Shown here one piece after another: positions 10,301 to 18,136 of a DNA stretch of 64,000 nucleotides (its first letter is position 1; each line of letters starts with the position of its first letter). The notes under the pieces were generated by a model, which was given only the letters and a program-made list of their open reading frames with translations, did no database searches and had not been told where the DNA came from. Origin of the DNA: Moellerella wisconsensis ATCC 35017 (lineage in GTDB: Bacteria > Pseudomonadota > Gammaproteobacteria > Enterobacterales > Enterobacteriaceae); contig NZ_LGAA01000018.1 in NCBI RefSeq assembly GCF_001294465.1, positions 434,001 through 498,000 of the forward strand, given 5' to 3'. A program made the translations under genes and the position numbers.

Positions 10301-11113
10301 ATGGCACGCATAATTGTTGTTACTTCAGGTAAAGGTGGCGTTGGTAAAACCACTTCAAGCGCGGCCATTGCTACTGGCTTGGCACAAAGAGGCAATAAAA
10401 CCGTCGTTATCGACTTCGATATTGGTTTACGTAACCTCGATCTCATTATGGGTTGTGAACGGCGTGTAGTGTATGACTTCGTAAATGTTATCCAAGGTGA
10501 TTCAACGTTAAATCAAGCATTAATAAAAGATAAACGTACTGAAAACCTGTTTATTTTGCCCGCCTCTCAAACACGAGATAAAGATGCATTAACTCGCGAA
10601 GGCGTAGAAAAAGTATTAGATGAATTAGAAGCTTTGGGTTTTGATTTTATCATTTGTGATTCCCCTGCGGGAATTGAAAGTGGCGCATTAATGGCGCTCT
10701 ACTTTGCTGACGAAGCCATCATCACCACTAATCCTGAAGTATCATCTGTACGTGACTCTGACCGTATCCTGGGCATTTTGGCCTCTAAATCAAGACGTGC
10801 TGAACGTGGCCAAGATGCGATTAAAGAACATTTATTATTAACCCGTTATAATCCAGGACGTGTAAGTCGTGGTGATATGCTGAGCATGGAAGATGTCCTC
10901 GAAATTCTTTGCATCCCACTGATTGGCGTGATCCCAGAAGATCAGTCAGTATTACGTTCTTCGAACCAAGGGGAGCCGGTTATTCTTGACCAAGAATCTG
11001 ATGCGGGACAAGCATACAGCGATTGCGTCGAGCGTATTTTAGGTGAAGACCGCCCTATCCGTTTCATTGATGAAGAGAAAAAAGGCTTCTTAAAACGCCT
11101 ATTTGGGGGATAA
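10301..11113 (+). CDS. minD: septum site-determining ATPase MinD
   Basis: 270 residues, the same size as E. coli MinD. The deviant Walker A motif GKGGVGKTTSS is near residues 10-20. The switch regions (DFDIGLRNLD, DSPAGIESG) and the C-terminal membrane-targeting amphipathic helix (GFLKRLFGG) are all present. ATP-bound dimers sit on the inner membrane and recruit MinC; MinE drives their release. An AAGGA ribosome binding site lies 8 bases before the ATG. minE begins 3 bases after the stop. Confidence 0.99.
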   Translation: MARIIVVTSGKGGVGKTTSSAAIATGLAQRGNKTVVIDFDIGLRNLDLIMGCERRVVYDFVNVIQGDSTLNQALIKDKRTENLFILPASQTRDKDALTREGVEKVLDELEALGFDFIICDSPAGIESGALMALYFADEAIITTNPEVSSVRDSDRILGILASKSRRAERGQDAIKEHLLLTRYNPGRVSRGDMLSMEDVLEILCIPLIGVIPEDQSVLRSSNQGEPVILDQESDAGQAYSDCVERILGEDRPIRFIDEEKKGFLKRLFGG

Positions 11114-11116
11114 GTC

Positions 11117-11389
11117 ATGGCTTTACTAGATTTCTTCCTGTCGAGAAAAAAAACGACAGCCAATATCGCTAAAGAACGTTTACAAATAATTGTAGCAGAA
11201 CGTCGGCGTGGCGATTGCGAACCGGCCTATTTACCCGAAATGAAGCGTGATATTTTAGCGGTTATCTGTAAATATGTACAGGTCGATCCTGAGATGCTTT
11301 CGGTGCAGTTTGAGCAAAAAAATGATGATATTTCTGTACTTGAATTAAATGTTACCTTGCCAGAGTCCGATACCGAAGACTGTAAATAA
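11117..11389 (+). CDS. minE: cell division topological specificity factor MinE
   Basis: 90 residues (E. coli 88). The N-terminal membrane-targeting and MinD-contact segment ([22 protein letters not shown]) is followed by the dimerisation domain. The GGGGGATAAG stretch at the minD end provides the ribosome binding site, so minD and minE are probably translationally coupled. It stimulates MinD ATPase and generates pole-to-pole oscillation. Confidence 0.98.
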   Translation: MALLDFFLSRKKTTANIAKERLQIIVAERRRGDCEPAYLPEMKRDILAVICKYVQVDPEMLSVQFEQKNDDISVLELNVTLPESDTEDCK

Positions 11390-11394
11390 TTACA

Positions 11395-11463
11395 ATAGCC
11401 ATCTGTTATAGATGGTCTATTATAGCTCGGCACTAATTAATAAATATACTATTAGCGCCGAGC
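11395..11463 (+). terminator. two tandem hairpins after minE
   Basis: Hairpin one pairs 11395-11404 with 11410-11420 (one bulge, 5-base loop). Hairpin two pairs GCTCGGC (11425-11431) with GCCGAGC (11457-11463). Neither has a strong T-run. They probably end minCDE transcription or stabilise its 3' end, and lie between minE and the convergent TPS-domain gene. Confidence 0.5.
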
Positions 11464-11489
11464 CAATATTTATACAACAAACTGTATAA

Positions 11490-11513
11490 ATTAGAGAATT
11501 AGAGAATTAGAGA
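11490..11513. repeat. three tandem copies of octamer ATTAGAGA
   Basis: Three perfect back-to-back copies of an 8-base unit lie in the gap between minE and the solo TPS-domain gene, about 75 bases past that gene's stop codon. It is a simple-sequence tract; no function is evident. Confidence 0.8.
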
Positions 11514-11589
11514 ATAAAATTTGATTCAAAAACTAACGCTAACTATTTTATATAATAGATAAAAATTTTATAATCAGTGATTTATCAAG

Positions 11590-12723
11590 TTAGCGGACTG
11601 AACGAGAAAAATCTTGTGACAATGAATAATAATACATAGTGTTTCTCTCGGCATTAATCTTCGCAAAATACCCGCCGTCACGATTAGTTATTCGGTTCTT
11701 GCTAATCGACATCGTACCATACGATTTTATCGCCCCTCTATTCTCATTATTATACCTATTATTATACCTATGAACCATAATACTTAGCGTAACCTCATCA
11801 TTCGCTGTCCAGTTCGCGTTATTATCAAATTTGGCATTCACCAATCTAGCGCTAATCCTATTACCGCTGATTTCTGCTTGTTCTCCAGTATATAAACCGG
11901 CACCTGCAGAGAATCGCTCTACCGGCGTGTTGACTCTAAAGGTTGGTCTAGAGAAACCGGAATCAGTAACAAATTGCGGCCGCGCTGAAGGCCCATGGAA
12001 AATATCACCATGATCGACCATAAAATCAATCTGATCGGCTTTTATTTTCGTTAATGGTGCAATAAAAATTTTATCTGCATATATCTTGGCGGATTTGATT
12101 GCTCGAGTATCAATATCACCAGCTAAAGAGACCGTACCATCAATAGTTCTAATTAAACGTACTTTCCCTCGTTGCTGTGCCTCCACTTTTCCCGCATGTA
12201 AATGAAGATCGTTAACCTGGCTAAAACTGCATGAATCACAATCAATGCCTTGCACATTAGCAATAATTAATCCAGCCCGTTTGCCTAATATTTCAATCTT
12301 ACCTTTAAGTTGAGTTTGATTTCTTCCATTTATCTCTGCAATAATTAATGAAGTAGCGCTATCTCTGTTCATATTATTAAAATATACCGCTTTATCTTTC
12401 CCGACATCTAATTGAGAAAAATAAGTATGCGAACGACCGTATTGATCTGATTGATTCATATTAATCACCGGCGTATTATCTCCCCCGGAAGTTAAATTAA
12501 TTTTATTAGCCTGTTCATATTGATTTAATGTAACTACATTAGCCGTTTGATTACGTGCATCATTGGCCAAAATAATAGCAGTATCAGCATCAACTAAATA
12601 ATTAAACCCCTTTTCATTTAAGGCAGTTATAATCTCATCAGTTCCTTGCTCCGTTGGCTCATTAGCAGCGAGCGCCCCCGAATATACTGCCATCAATACC
12701 AAGAATCCTACTTTTGTTTTCAT
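11590..12723 (-). CDS. solo two-partner-secretion (haemagglutination activity) domain-like secreted protein
   Basis: 377 residues with a signal peptide (about 1-20, AxA-type end at GALAA). Residues about 132-167 match the core of TpsA secretion domains: an N-x-x-N/T-x-L-x-G-x-I-E-I-L-G-x-x-A stretch, then LIIANVQGI in place of the canonical VIIANPNGI, then a Cys pair (Cys162, Cys165) in a C-x-x-C-x-F arrangement. Family knowledge: this motif lies in the N-terminal beta-helix of FhaB/HMW/ShlA-type exoproteins exported by a TpsB porin. Here the protein stops soon after the domain, with no adhesin repeats or toxin tip, and no tpsB gene lies in the window. The tail has a small YNNRYNNEN repeat. 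It could be a mini-exoprotein, a decoy or inhibitor that jams TpsB, or a truncated remnant under selection. Function unknown. Confidence 0.65.
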   Translation of the reverse strand: MKTKVGFLVLMAVYSGALAANEPTEQGTDEIITALNEKGFNYLVDADTAIILANDARNQTANVVTLNQYEQANKINLTSGGDNTPVINMNQSDQYGRSHTYFSQLDVGKDKAVYFNNMNRDSATSLIIAEINGRNQTQLKGKIEILGKRAGLIIANVQGIDCDSCSFSQVNDLHLHAGKVEAQQRGKVRLIRTIDGTVSLAGDIDTRAIKSAKIYADKIFIAPLTKIKADQIDFMVDHGDIFHGPSARPQFVTDSGFSRPTFRVNTPVERFSAGAGLYTGEQAEISGNRISARLVNAKFDNNANWTANDEVTLSIMVHRYNNRYNNENRGAIKSYGTMSISKNRITNRDGGYFAKINAERNTMYYYSLSQDFSRSVR

Positions 12724-13498
12724 TATCGTCCCTCTTAATTAACACTACTGTTATTCCAAAAATCCGCTTTATCATGTGGATATTACTGTGTGAATAGTAC
12801 CGTGTAGATAAGCCGAGAATTTATTTATTCCACTAACGATATAATGCAGTATAAGTCAGAAAAAATAATCGTAGGATAGTGATTAGATATATTGTTTAAA
12901 AATGAGAGTAAATGCAGCACATAATTAATAATCAATAACTAAATTAATAGAAATATTATAATACTAAGATTGTAAATATAGAATAATATATATAAACAAC
13001 TAACACTATTAATAATAAATCATAAAAACACGAGTTTATTAAAAATAAAATATAGAAATTGAACCCTAAAAATTAACGCTAGATAAATTAAAGTGTTGAT
13101 TTTCATTGTTCATCATAAATAATTGTTCACTATAAATAATTGTTTAAATGCAGTGTGCGGATAAAACAAACTATTATAGGAGACTGTAATTTAAATTGTG
13201 TATTTGCCTACTTTTGATCTGTTAAATAGCGTTTATCCTCAGACACAAATCCAGTTATATATCATCTTTATAGTGCGTAATAGTCTAAAACACGTCTCTT
13301 AGAAAGATTATCTGGAAACAAGCGATGAGCCGCTTTATTATTGAGTTCAGTGAGCGCCTAGACGGTCATATTTAATGAAAGACAAATACACGAATTATTT
13401 ACAGGGTCTACCGCGTGCTTATATTCCGAGGAGCGGCTATCTGGATGATTGGACCGACCTACTCCTCTCAATTTTCTAGCCATCAAGCCCGTTTATAA
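12724..13498. other. AT-rich non-coding stretch in the accessory segment
   Basis: This 775-base region is strongly AT-rich between the TPS-domain gene (upstream end) and the 3' end of the GH16 gene. It should contain the promoter of the TPS-domain gene. The part from 13375 to 13479 is an open frame of 34 codons on the plus strand, less AT-rich than its surroundings, but without a clear ribosome binding site. It may be a relic of an older gene. Confidence 0.5.
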
Positions 13499-14266
13499 CT
13501 AAATTTTTTTCTGCCAGATTCGAACATAATCAATGTATACAGTAGCTGATTGATCTAGTGAACATGTTCTTATATCTCCTTCCGCAAATTTTATAACTTC
13601 ATTGGATAAAATAGGAAACTCTTTTACTTGGCTAATTAAATTTGGGTCAGTTATAGTTCTTATAGCTTTTCCATCATAAATAAAAATAATCTTGTTGGGC
13701 TCCCATATTACTCCAAAAGTATGATACCAAACTTGACGTAATTTAGGCGCTAGAACATTAACGGATGATTGTTGATGATATTTTCCGTATCCCCCCCAAT
13801 GTAATGTAATTGCATACTGATCTTTGTTAGTATTACTCTCTAAGATATCAAATTCAGCACCTGTTCTTGCGGTTACATCTTGATATTCTGGAAGCCCATC
13901 TGCAGCTTGTAACCACACGGCAGCTAGATGACCTTCAGTTTTTGGTACATGTATCCGGCTTTCAAACACACCATAAACAAAATCAAATTTACCTTGACTA
14001 TCGATTCTCCCTCCAGAATAAACATTTTCACTAAGTTTACCTACATCAATAGCTAAAGCGTTATTTCCTCCTCCGGCCATGCGAACATTTTCAGGTTTAT
14101 ACCACCATTCAACATTACTATTACCTATCCCTCTATACTGATTTCGAGCAGTCCATTTTTTAGTGTCAAGATTTTCGCCCATGAACTCATCGCTAAAAAC
14201 AAGATTATAATCCAAATCAGACAATCCGACAGGGAGTGAATTTTTCGGTGTATGTGGATCAATCAT
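13499..14266 (-). CDS. glycoside hydrolase family 16 protein (beta-glucanase type), no signal peptide
   Basis: 255 residues from the ATG at 14266, preceded by GCGAGA. The longest frame starts at a TTG at 14281 that lacks a ribosome binding site. The concanavalin-like GH16 layout is clear: LVFSDEFMG and LDTKKWTAR at the N-terminus, GGRIDSQGKFDFVYGVFESRI, and the catalytic motif GAEFDILES matching E-x-D-x-x-E (nucleophile Glu138, acid/base Glu143 in ATG numbering). It ends with TVYIDYVRIWQ. Relatives hydrolyse beta-1,3-, beta-1,3/1,4-glucans or galactans. There is no signal peptide, unusual for GH16, so either export is non-classical or it acts in the cytoplasm. It lies 27 bases downstream of the papain-fold gene, so the two are probably co-transcribed. 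Confidence 0.85.
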   Translation of the reverse strand: MIDPHTPKNSLPVGLSDLDYNLVFSDEFMGENLDTKKWTARNQYRGIGNSNVEWWYKPENVRMAGGGNNALAIDVGKLSENVYSGGRIDSQGKFDFVYGVFESRIHVPKTEGHLAAVWLQAADGLPEYQDVTARTGAEFDILESNTNKDQYAITLHWGGYGKYHQQSSVNVLAPKLRQVWYHTFGVIWEPNKIIFIYDGKAIRTITDPNLISQVKEFPILSNEVIKFAEGDIRTCSLDQSATVYIDYVRIWQKKI

Positions 14267-14293
14267 ATTAATTCTCGCCAATTGAAAAAAAAT

Positions 14294-15004
14294 TTATAAC
14301 ATAGTTTTCATACTTTCTGACAACATACCAGGGTCAGCTACCTCTTTAACATCTTGGATTGCAGGAATTCCCCAAGCATCAGCATGTAAATCACCATCAA
14401 AGGGCTGATTAAATATAACATCTTGGTTCATCGTACGATTCCAGACATTTCCCGCGAACCACGTACAATTAGTAAGAGGAGTATAAACACCCTGTTGGCC
14501 AGCTCCGGGCTTCATATTAAAACCTTTTGCAATTTCAGTACTCTCTTCATTGAGTTGAGGAATGATATTTTCGACTAAATTTTTAAATTGCTTATCGCTA
14601 ATTTTCATACATAACTGATATGCGAACCCTCGATCTACACGGTCGTTAGATTTATTTTTAGTAAATCCATAGTTTTCGTGATAACCATAACGATGGCTAT
14701 TCTCATTGGTAACATTTTCACTTTCGAAAACTATAATCCATGCGTGCCCAAGGTTACCACTACCACATATTCTTGTAAGTGCGCTGATAACGGCCTTTGC
14801 CCGAGCCGCCGGATCGTCAGGATAGGGAGCTGCAGCTTCATCTGCAATTTCACAAATAGCATTTAGATCTGTTCTTTCAGGTTTTCGATTAGAACGGATA
14901 CAAATTTGCGGATACCCAACGCTAGGGTCTCCCTTGGGCATTACTTTAGATTCGTCTTTAAGACCAGTGAGTGACTTAGGTATTCTGTATTCGAAATTCT
15001 GCAT
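14294..15004 (-). CDS. predicted permuted papain-fold (NlpC/P60, LRAT/PPPDE-like) protein
   Basis: 236 residues, no signal peptide or membrane segment, good GAGGT ribosome binding site 6 bases before the ATG. I do not recognise a named family. A conserved-looking His in GHAWIIVF (His87), then a YGYHENYGF strand, an amphipathic helix (about 135-155), and a late Cys at the start of a helix, TNCTWFAGNVWN (Cys180), are in the His-first, Cys-later order of circularly permuted papain-like enzymes. These include peptidases, amidases and acyltransferases. This is inference from motif order, not a demonstrated homology. Co-occurrence with the leaderless GH16 gene suggests a joint role, possibly as effectors or cell-wall-directed enzymes. 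It is first gene of the two-gene unit. Confidence 0.5.
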   Translation of the reverse strand: MQNFEYRIPKSLTGLKDESKVMPKGDPSVGYPQICIRSNRKPERTDLNAICEIADEAAAPYPDDPAARAKAVISALTRICGSGNLGHAWIIVFESENVTNENSHRYGYHENYGFTKNKSNDRVDRGFAYQLCMKISDKQFKNLVENIIPQLNEESTEIAKGFNMKPGAGQQGVYTPLTNCTWFAGNVWNRTMNQDVIFNQPFDGDLHADAWGIPAIQDVKEVADPGMLSESMKTML

Positions 15005-15245
15005 CTCAGACCTCTTTTTTGGGCGGGATTATCAACTGTTCGTATTCAATGATAAATATATAGTTCAACCGCAGATAAAATTAAATAATAGATATATTAT
15101 TATTTATTAATAACATGGAAAATATAGATTAATATTGCAAATTTCTGATTAAAATAGCTAAGAGAAACTTGGATTTAATTAATAAAAATTATTATTTTTA
15201 AATAAAATATTTCAACACAAAAACATAATAGACAATATGTTTAGA
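15005..15245. other. AT-rich promoter region for the papain-fold/GH16 pair
   Basis: 241 bases of very AT-rich DNA between the LPMO stop and the start of the papain-fold gene. It must carry the promoter for the GH16 pair. No specific operator recognised. Confidence 0.4.
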
Positions 15246-15842
15246 CTATTTTGTCATGTTTGCATCAATTACTTGGTAAAATGCATTCTCGGTATCGGCA
15301 ATAGTCCAGACTCCAAGAATAATTTGATAGCCACTGCGCTCAGGAATATCACAGTTGATTTGAACAAGATTCGTTGGTGTACTACCATTATCTTGTCGTT
15401 CACAAAATGGTTTTAATTCGAAATCATCACGTGTTAAAGGGCTATTTGGATCCCAATCTTGTTTCGTAATAAAAAACTGCCATGATGCAGTTCTATGCAG
15501 TGCAGTTAAAGACCAAGAAAAATCGTTCTTGCCACTATGAATATCAACTTTATACCAGCGCTCTTTAGATTGTTCATTTAATTGAGAAAAGTTTGGATTT
15601 CCGCCACTCGCGATTTCACCGTTTTTGGGACCTTTTTCAGGAAATCCTTTTGGTCCTTCAACTGACTGGGGTTCATATTGTACTGGTCCACATTCTTTAT
15701 TTAAATTTTTTCCCATAGATGAACAAAGAAATGCTCTACTTGGTGGATTATCAATATAACCGTGGCGAGCCGAATTATTTTTAGCTAGAGATGTAGTTGA
15801 AAATAATAATATTGATACCATTAAAAATGATGTTTTTATCAT
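15246..15842 (-). CDS. AA10 lytic polysaccharide monooxygenase (chitin-binding protein, CBP21-like)
   Basis: 198 residues, single AA10 module, aligning along its length with Serratia CBP21. The expected copper site is visible: His27 in ARHGYI, His116 in LTALHRTASW and axial Phe188 in NAFYQ. Surface residues of the chitin-binding face such as VQYEPQSVEG are also kept. Such enzymes oxidatively cleave crystalline chitin (some cellulose) outside the cell. Odd point: the signal peptide's best cleavage site is SLA/KNN after residue 20, which would leave His27 seven residues inside the mature chain. AA10 enzymes need that His at the very N-terminus. An AGGATC ribosome binding site precedes the ATG. 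No GH18 chitinase is nearby. Confidence 0.92.
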   Translation of the reverse strand: MIKTSFLMVSILLFSTTSLAKNNSARHGYIDNPPSRAFLCSSMGKNLNKECGPVQYEPQSVEGPKGFPEKGPKNGEIASGGNPNFSQLNEQSKERWYKVDIHSGKNDFSWSLTALHRTASWQFFITKQDWDPNSPLTRDDFELKPFCERQDNGSTPTNLVQINCDIPERSGYQIILGVWTIADTENAFYQVIDANMTK

Positions 15843-16210
15843 AAGAAGATCCTCAAATAATTATATGAATGAAAGTAATATTTCTATATGCATTTTAAAG
15901 ATAGTAGATAATATGAAATATACAAACCATTTAATTTGTTACATGTGAATTTTTATAGACACTTTTATAAAATAAGGCAAAAAAAAATAAGCTATAAATA
16001 TTAAGCGAGCAATTATTTTTATATCGAATTATAACTCAATAAATATATGTAGCAGAAGATTGTTCTAATAGATATTTTTTATATTGCCCTCAGAAAATCA
16101 GATCACTTTATTTAAAAAAATAGGAAATTATTTTACTTAATTATATGGCAACATCACTTTTAGTAATTTTAAAATATATTTTTTAAGGCACGAAGGATAA
16201 GATAATTTAT

Positions 16211-16248
16211 TGTGATATAATAATTAAATTGTTGGTTATTATATCACA
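16211..16248. repeat. perfect 13-bp inverted repeat in the LPMO/carbonic anhydrase spacer
   Basis: TGTGATATAATAA (16211-16223) is perfectly complementary to TTATTATATCACA (16236-16248), with a 12-base loop. It is too AT-rich for a typical terminator. It lies 369 bases upstream of the LPMO start and 416 bases upstream of the carbonic anhydrase start. It may be an operator or a cruciform-forming site. Confidence 0.7.
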
Positions 16249-16374
16249 TAAAAATTTTCACGTTACTCTAGAAAGTATAGATTTGAAATAATTGCTATAT
16301 TAACTCAGCTCTTTAAATCTAATTCAATATATTATTTACTAAGATTAAATCTAAAAAAATTTAATATTTACAGC

Positions 16375-16392
16375 GTGATATTTGCTTATCAC
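16375..16392. repeat. GTGATA-N6-TATCAC palindrome
   Basis: A 6-bp perfect inverted repeat with a 6-base spacer, sharing the GTGATA half-site with the larger repeat at 16211-16248. Spacing does not match CRP (N6 between TGTGA and TCACA). The recurring half-site hints at one regulator using both. Confidence 0.5.
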
Positions 16393-16663
16393 ACTAACAT
16401 TAAATACCACCAACAGCACTCTGCTATTATCTCAGAATACTACTGAGGTATCGAGCAATTATATTTAACACTTAATATTAATATCAATCAAAGTGCTAGG
16501 GATTTATTAAATTACATCAAAGAACAAAATAGTTTAATCAGACTTAGCTTAATTAAATAACCAAGTTCTCTTATGTTAAATTAATAAGATAAATCCGGAT
16601 GTTATTTATCTTAATTAAGGTGTAGTTTTAAATCTCAAATTAACAATCTAGGGTTATTATTAT

Positions 16664-17395
16664 ATGCATTACAATAAGACTATTTTATGTATATTGACTG
16701 CTTTTGCTTTTTCATCACAAGCAAACTCGTTATGGACGTATGAGGGGAGTGGTGCTCCTGAAAACTGGGGGAAATTAAGCAAAGAATTCAAAGTTTGTGA
16801 ACGTGGGTTTAATCAATCGCCGATCAATATAGAGAATGCGATTGATGGAAAGCTACAGCCTTTGAATATAAATATTCATACTCATGCCCAAAAAATAATT
16901 AATAATGGTCATTCTATACAAATCAATGTTAATGATGATGATGATTTTTCTATCGACGGTTCAATTTATCAATTAAAGCAATTTCATTTTCACAGTCCAA
17001 GTGAGAATGAAATAAAAGGTAAACAATATCCATTAGAGTTACACTTTGTGCATTCAAAAGATGATGGAGAAATAGCAGTATTAGCAATAATGTTAGAAGA
17101 AGGAGCAGTTAACTCAGCCATAGAACAAATTTTAAAAAATATACCGAAAGAAAAAAACCAAGAAAAAGAATTAGGTTCAAATATTGATTTAACAGCACTT
17201 TATCCAAAGGATAAAAGCTATTACCGATTTAGCGGTTCTTTAACAACTCCTCCATGCTCCGAAGGAGTTGTATGGCTTGTCATGAAAGAACCTATTTTTG
17301 CATCAAAAGAACAGATACAACAATTTCAAAAAGCTTTAGGGCATTCAAACAATCGACCAATCCAGCCTTTACATGGTAGGTTGATTGTAAACTGA
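16664..17395 (+). CDS. alpha-class carbonic anhydrase, exported
   Basis: 243 residues with an N-terminal signal peptide (about 1-20, ending SSQA). The alpha-CA fold markers are present: QSPINI, zinc ligands His108 and His110 in QFHFHSPSE, His127 in ELHFVH, the GSLTTPPCSEGV loop, and a likely disulfide Cys45-Cys198. It interconverts CO2 and bicarbonate in the periplasm or outside. The ribosome binding site is weak (TAGGG). It is divergent from the LPMO gene across an 821-base spacer. Codon composition is as AT-rich as its neighbours, fitting an acquired or fast-evolving segment. Confidence 0.95.
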   Translation: MHYNKTILCILTAFAFSSQANSLWTYEGSGAPENWGKLSKEFKVCERGFNQSPINIENAIDGKLQPLNINIHTHAQKIINNGHSIQINVNDDDDFSIDGSIYQLKQFHFHSPSENEIKGKQYPLELHFVHSKDDGEIAVLAIMLEEGAVNSAIEQILKNIPKEKNQEKELGSNIDLTALYPKDKSYYRFSGSLTTPPCSEGVVWLVMKEPIFASKEQIQQFQKALGHSNNRPIQPLHGRLIVN

Positions 17396-18136
17396 TACAA
17401 GCTGAAATTGATTAATATTAATTATTAAAGGAGAACATGGTGTGGTCAACAAATATTGGCACACCATGTTCTGCACAACTAACTCGAGAGCAAATGAAAG
17501 ATGACGTTACCATTTGGAGTACCTGCCGTTAATGAAGCTTGATAAACCACTTTCATAGCATGGATTACCAGTGCTCACTCTAGCCTTGGCGCTAAATACT
17601 TTTATCAAGCACTAAATACCCCAAGGTACAAGGTACTGCTAAACATTTTTATATCATACTCTTTTTTGCTGCGTTTTATTCGGCAGATATCCTTTTTCAA
17701 AATAGCTGCTAAATAAGAAAAACCACTATAATACAGTTAGTTATATATCCTTAGCAAGCTCATGATTAGGAGAAATATTACTGTTATGCTGACGTGTAAA
17801 TGTTCCGTCAGGAACAAATTCAAGAAGATTTGTTTTCATTCATAATTGGCTAAAACACAATCAATATCTGGAGAAAAAATCTCGACCGTGGAATCATCGA
17901 CTTATTGCTCCATTTCTTGCAGACATTTTGCGGCACGCTTCGAGCTGGTGGAGGCTTACTGTATCCATAGCTAAGTTTTTGATGCCTCATTGAAGATCAA
18001 CCAGCAGTGTTAGCCAAACAAAAAGAGACACAATACGACTAATTGCCGCAGTGTCCCCCTTTCTATCATCACAAATAATTATCATGCATCATGAGTGTCA
18101 GCCCATGATAGATTTAGTAATGCGTTTTGTAATAGT
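17396..18136. other. 741-base stretch with relic coding signals
   Basis: No intact long gene. Just after the carbonic anhydrase lies a 13-bp perfect inverted repeat (17432-17472). On the minus strand around 17741-17900 two short frames abut by an ATGA overlap: one ends with SPDIDCVLANYE, and the next (17741-17839, 32 residues) begins MKTNLLEFVPDGTF. Both read like protein but their frames are broken upstream, suggesting a decayed gene. I cannot name the parent. Confidence 0.45.
17432..17472. repeat. perfect 13-bp inverted repeat overlapping a possible mini-ORF
   Basis: AGAACATGGTGTG (17432-17444) pairs perfectly with CACACCATGTTCT (17460-17472), leaving a 15-base loop. No T-run follows, so it is a poor terminator although it lies 37 bases past the carbonic anhydrase stop. 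An AAGGAG at 17428-17433 and ATG (17437) or GTG (17440) open a 31-codon frame ending at 17532, whose start would be buried in the stem. Confidence 0.75.

Larger units (their letters stand above)
15843..16663. other. 821-base divergent regulatory region, LPMO / carbonic anhydrase
   Basis: Very AT-rich, without a credible open frame. It separates two divergent genes for exported proteins and contains two conspicuous inverted repeats (16211-16248 and 16375-16392, listed separately). The length is far above that of the other divergent spacers in the window (130 bases for ycgL/minC, 75 for znuA/znuC). Confidence 0.5.

Noticed and set aside
13375-13479. 34-codon frame MKDKYTNYLQGLPRAY
   Set aside because: Protein-like in places but very short, no ribosome binding site and no family recognised; mentioned only as a possible relic.
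16375-16392. CRP site
   Set aside because: The GTGA and TCAC half-sites are 10 bases apart, not the 6 required for CRP.
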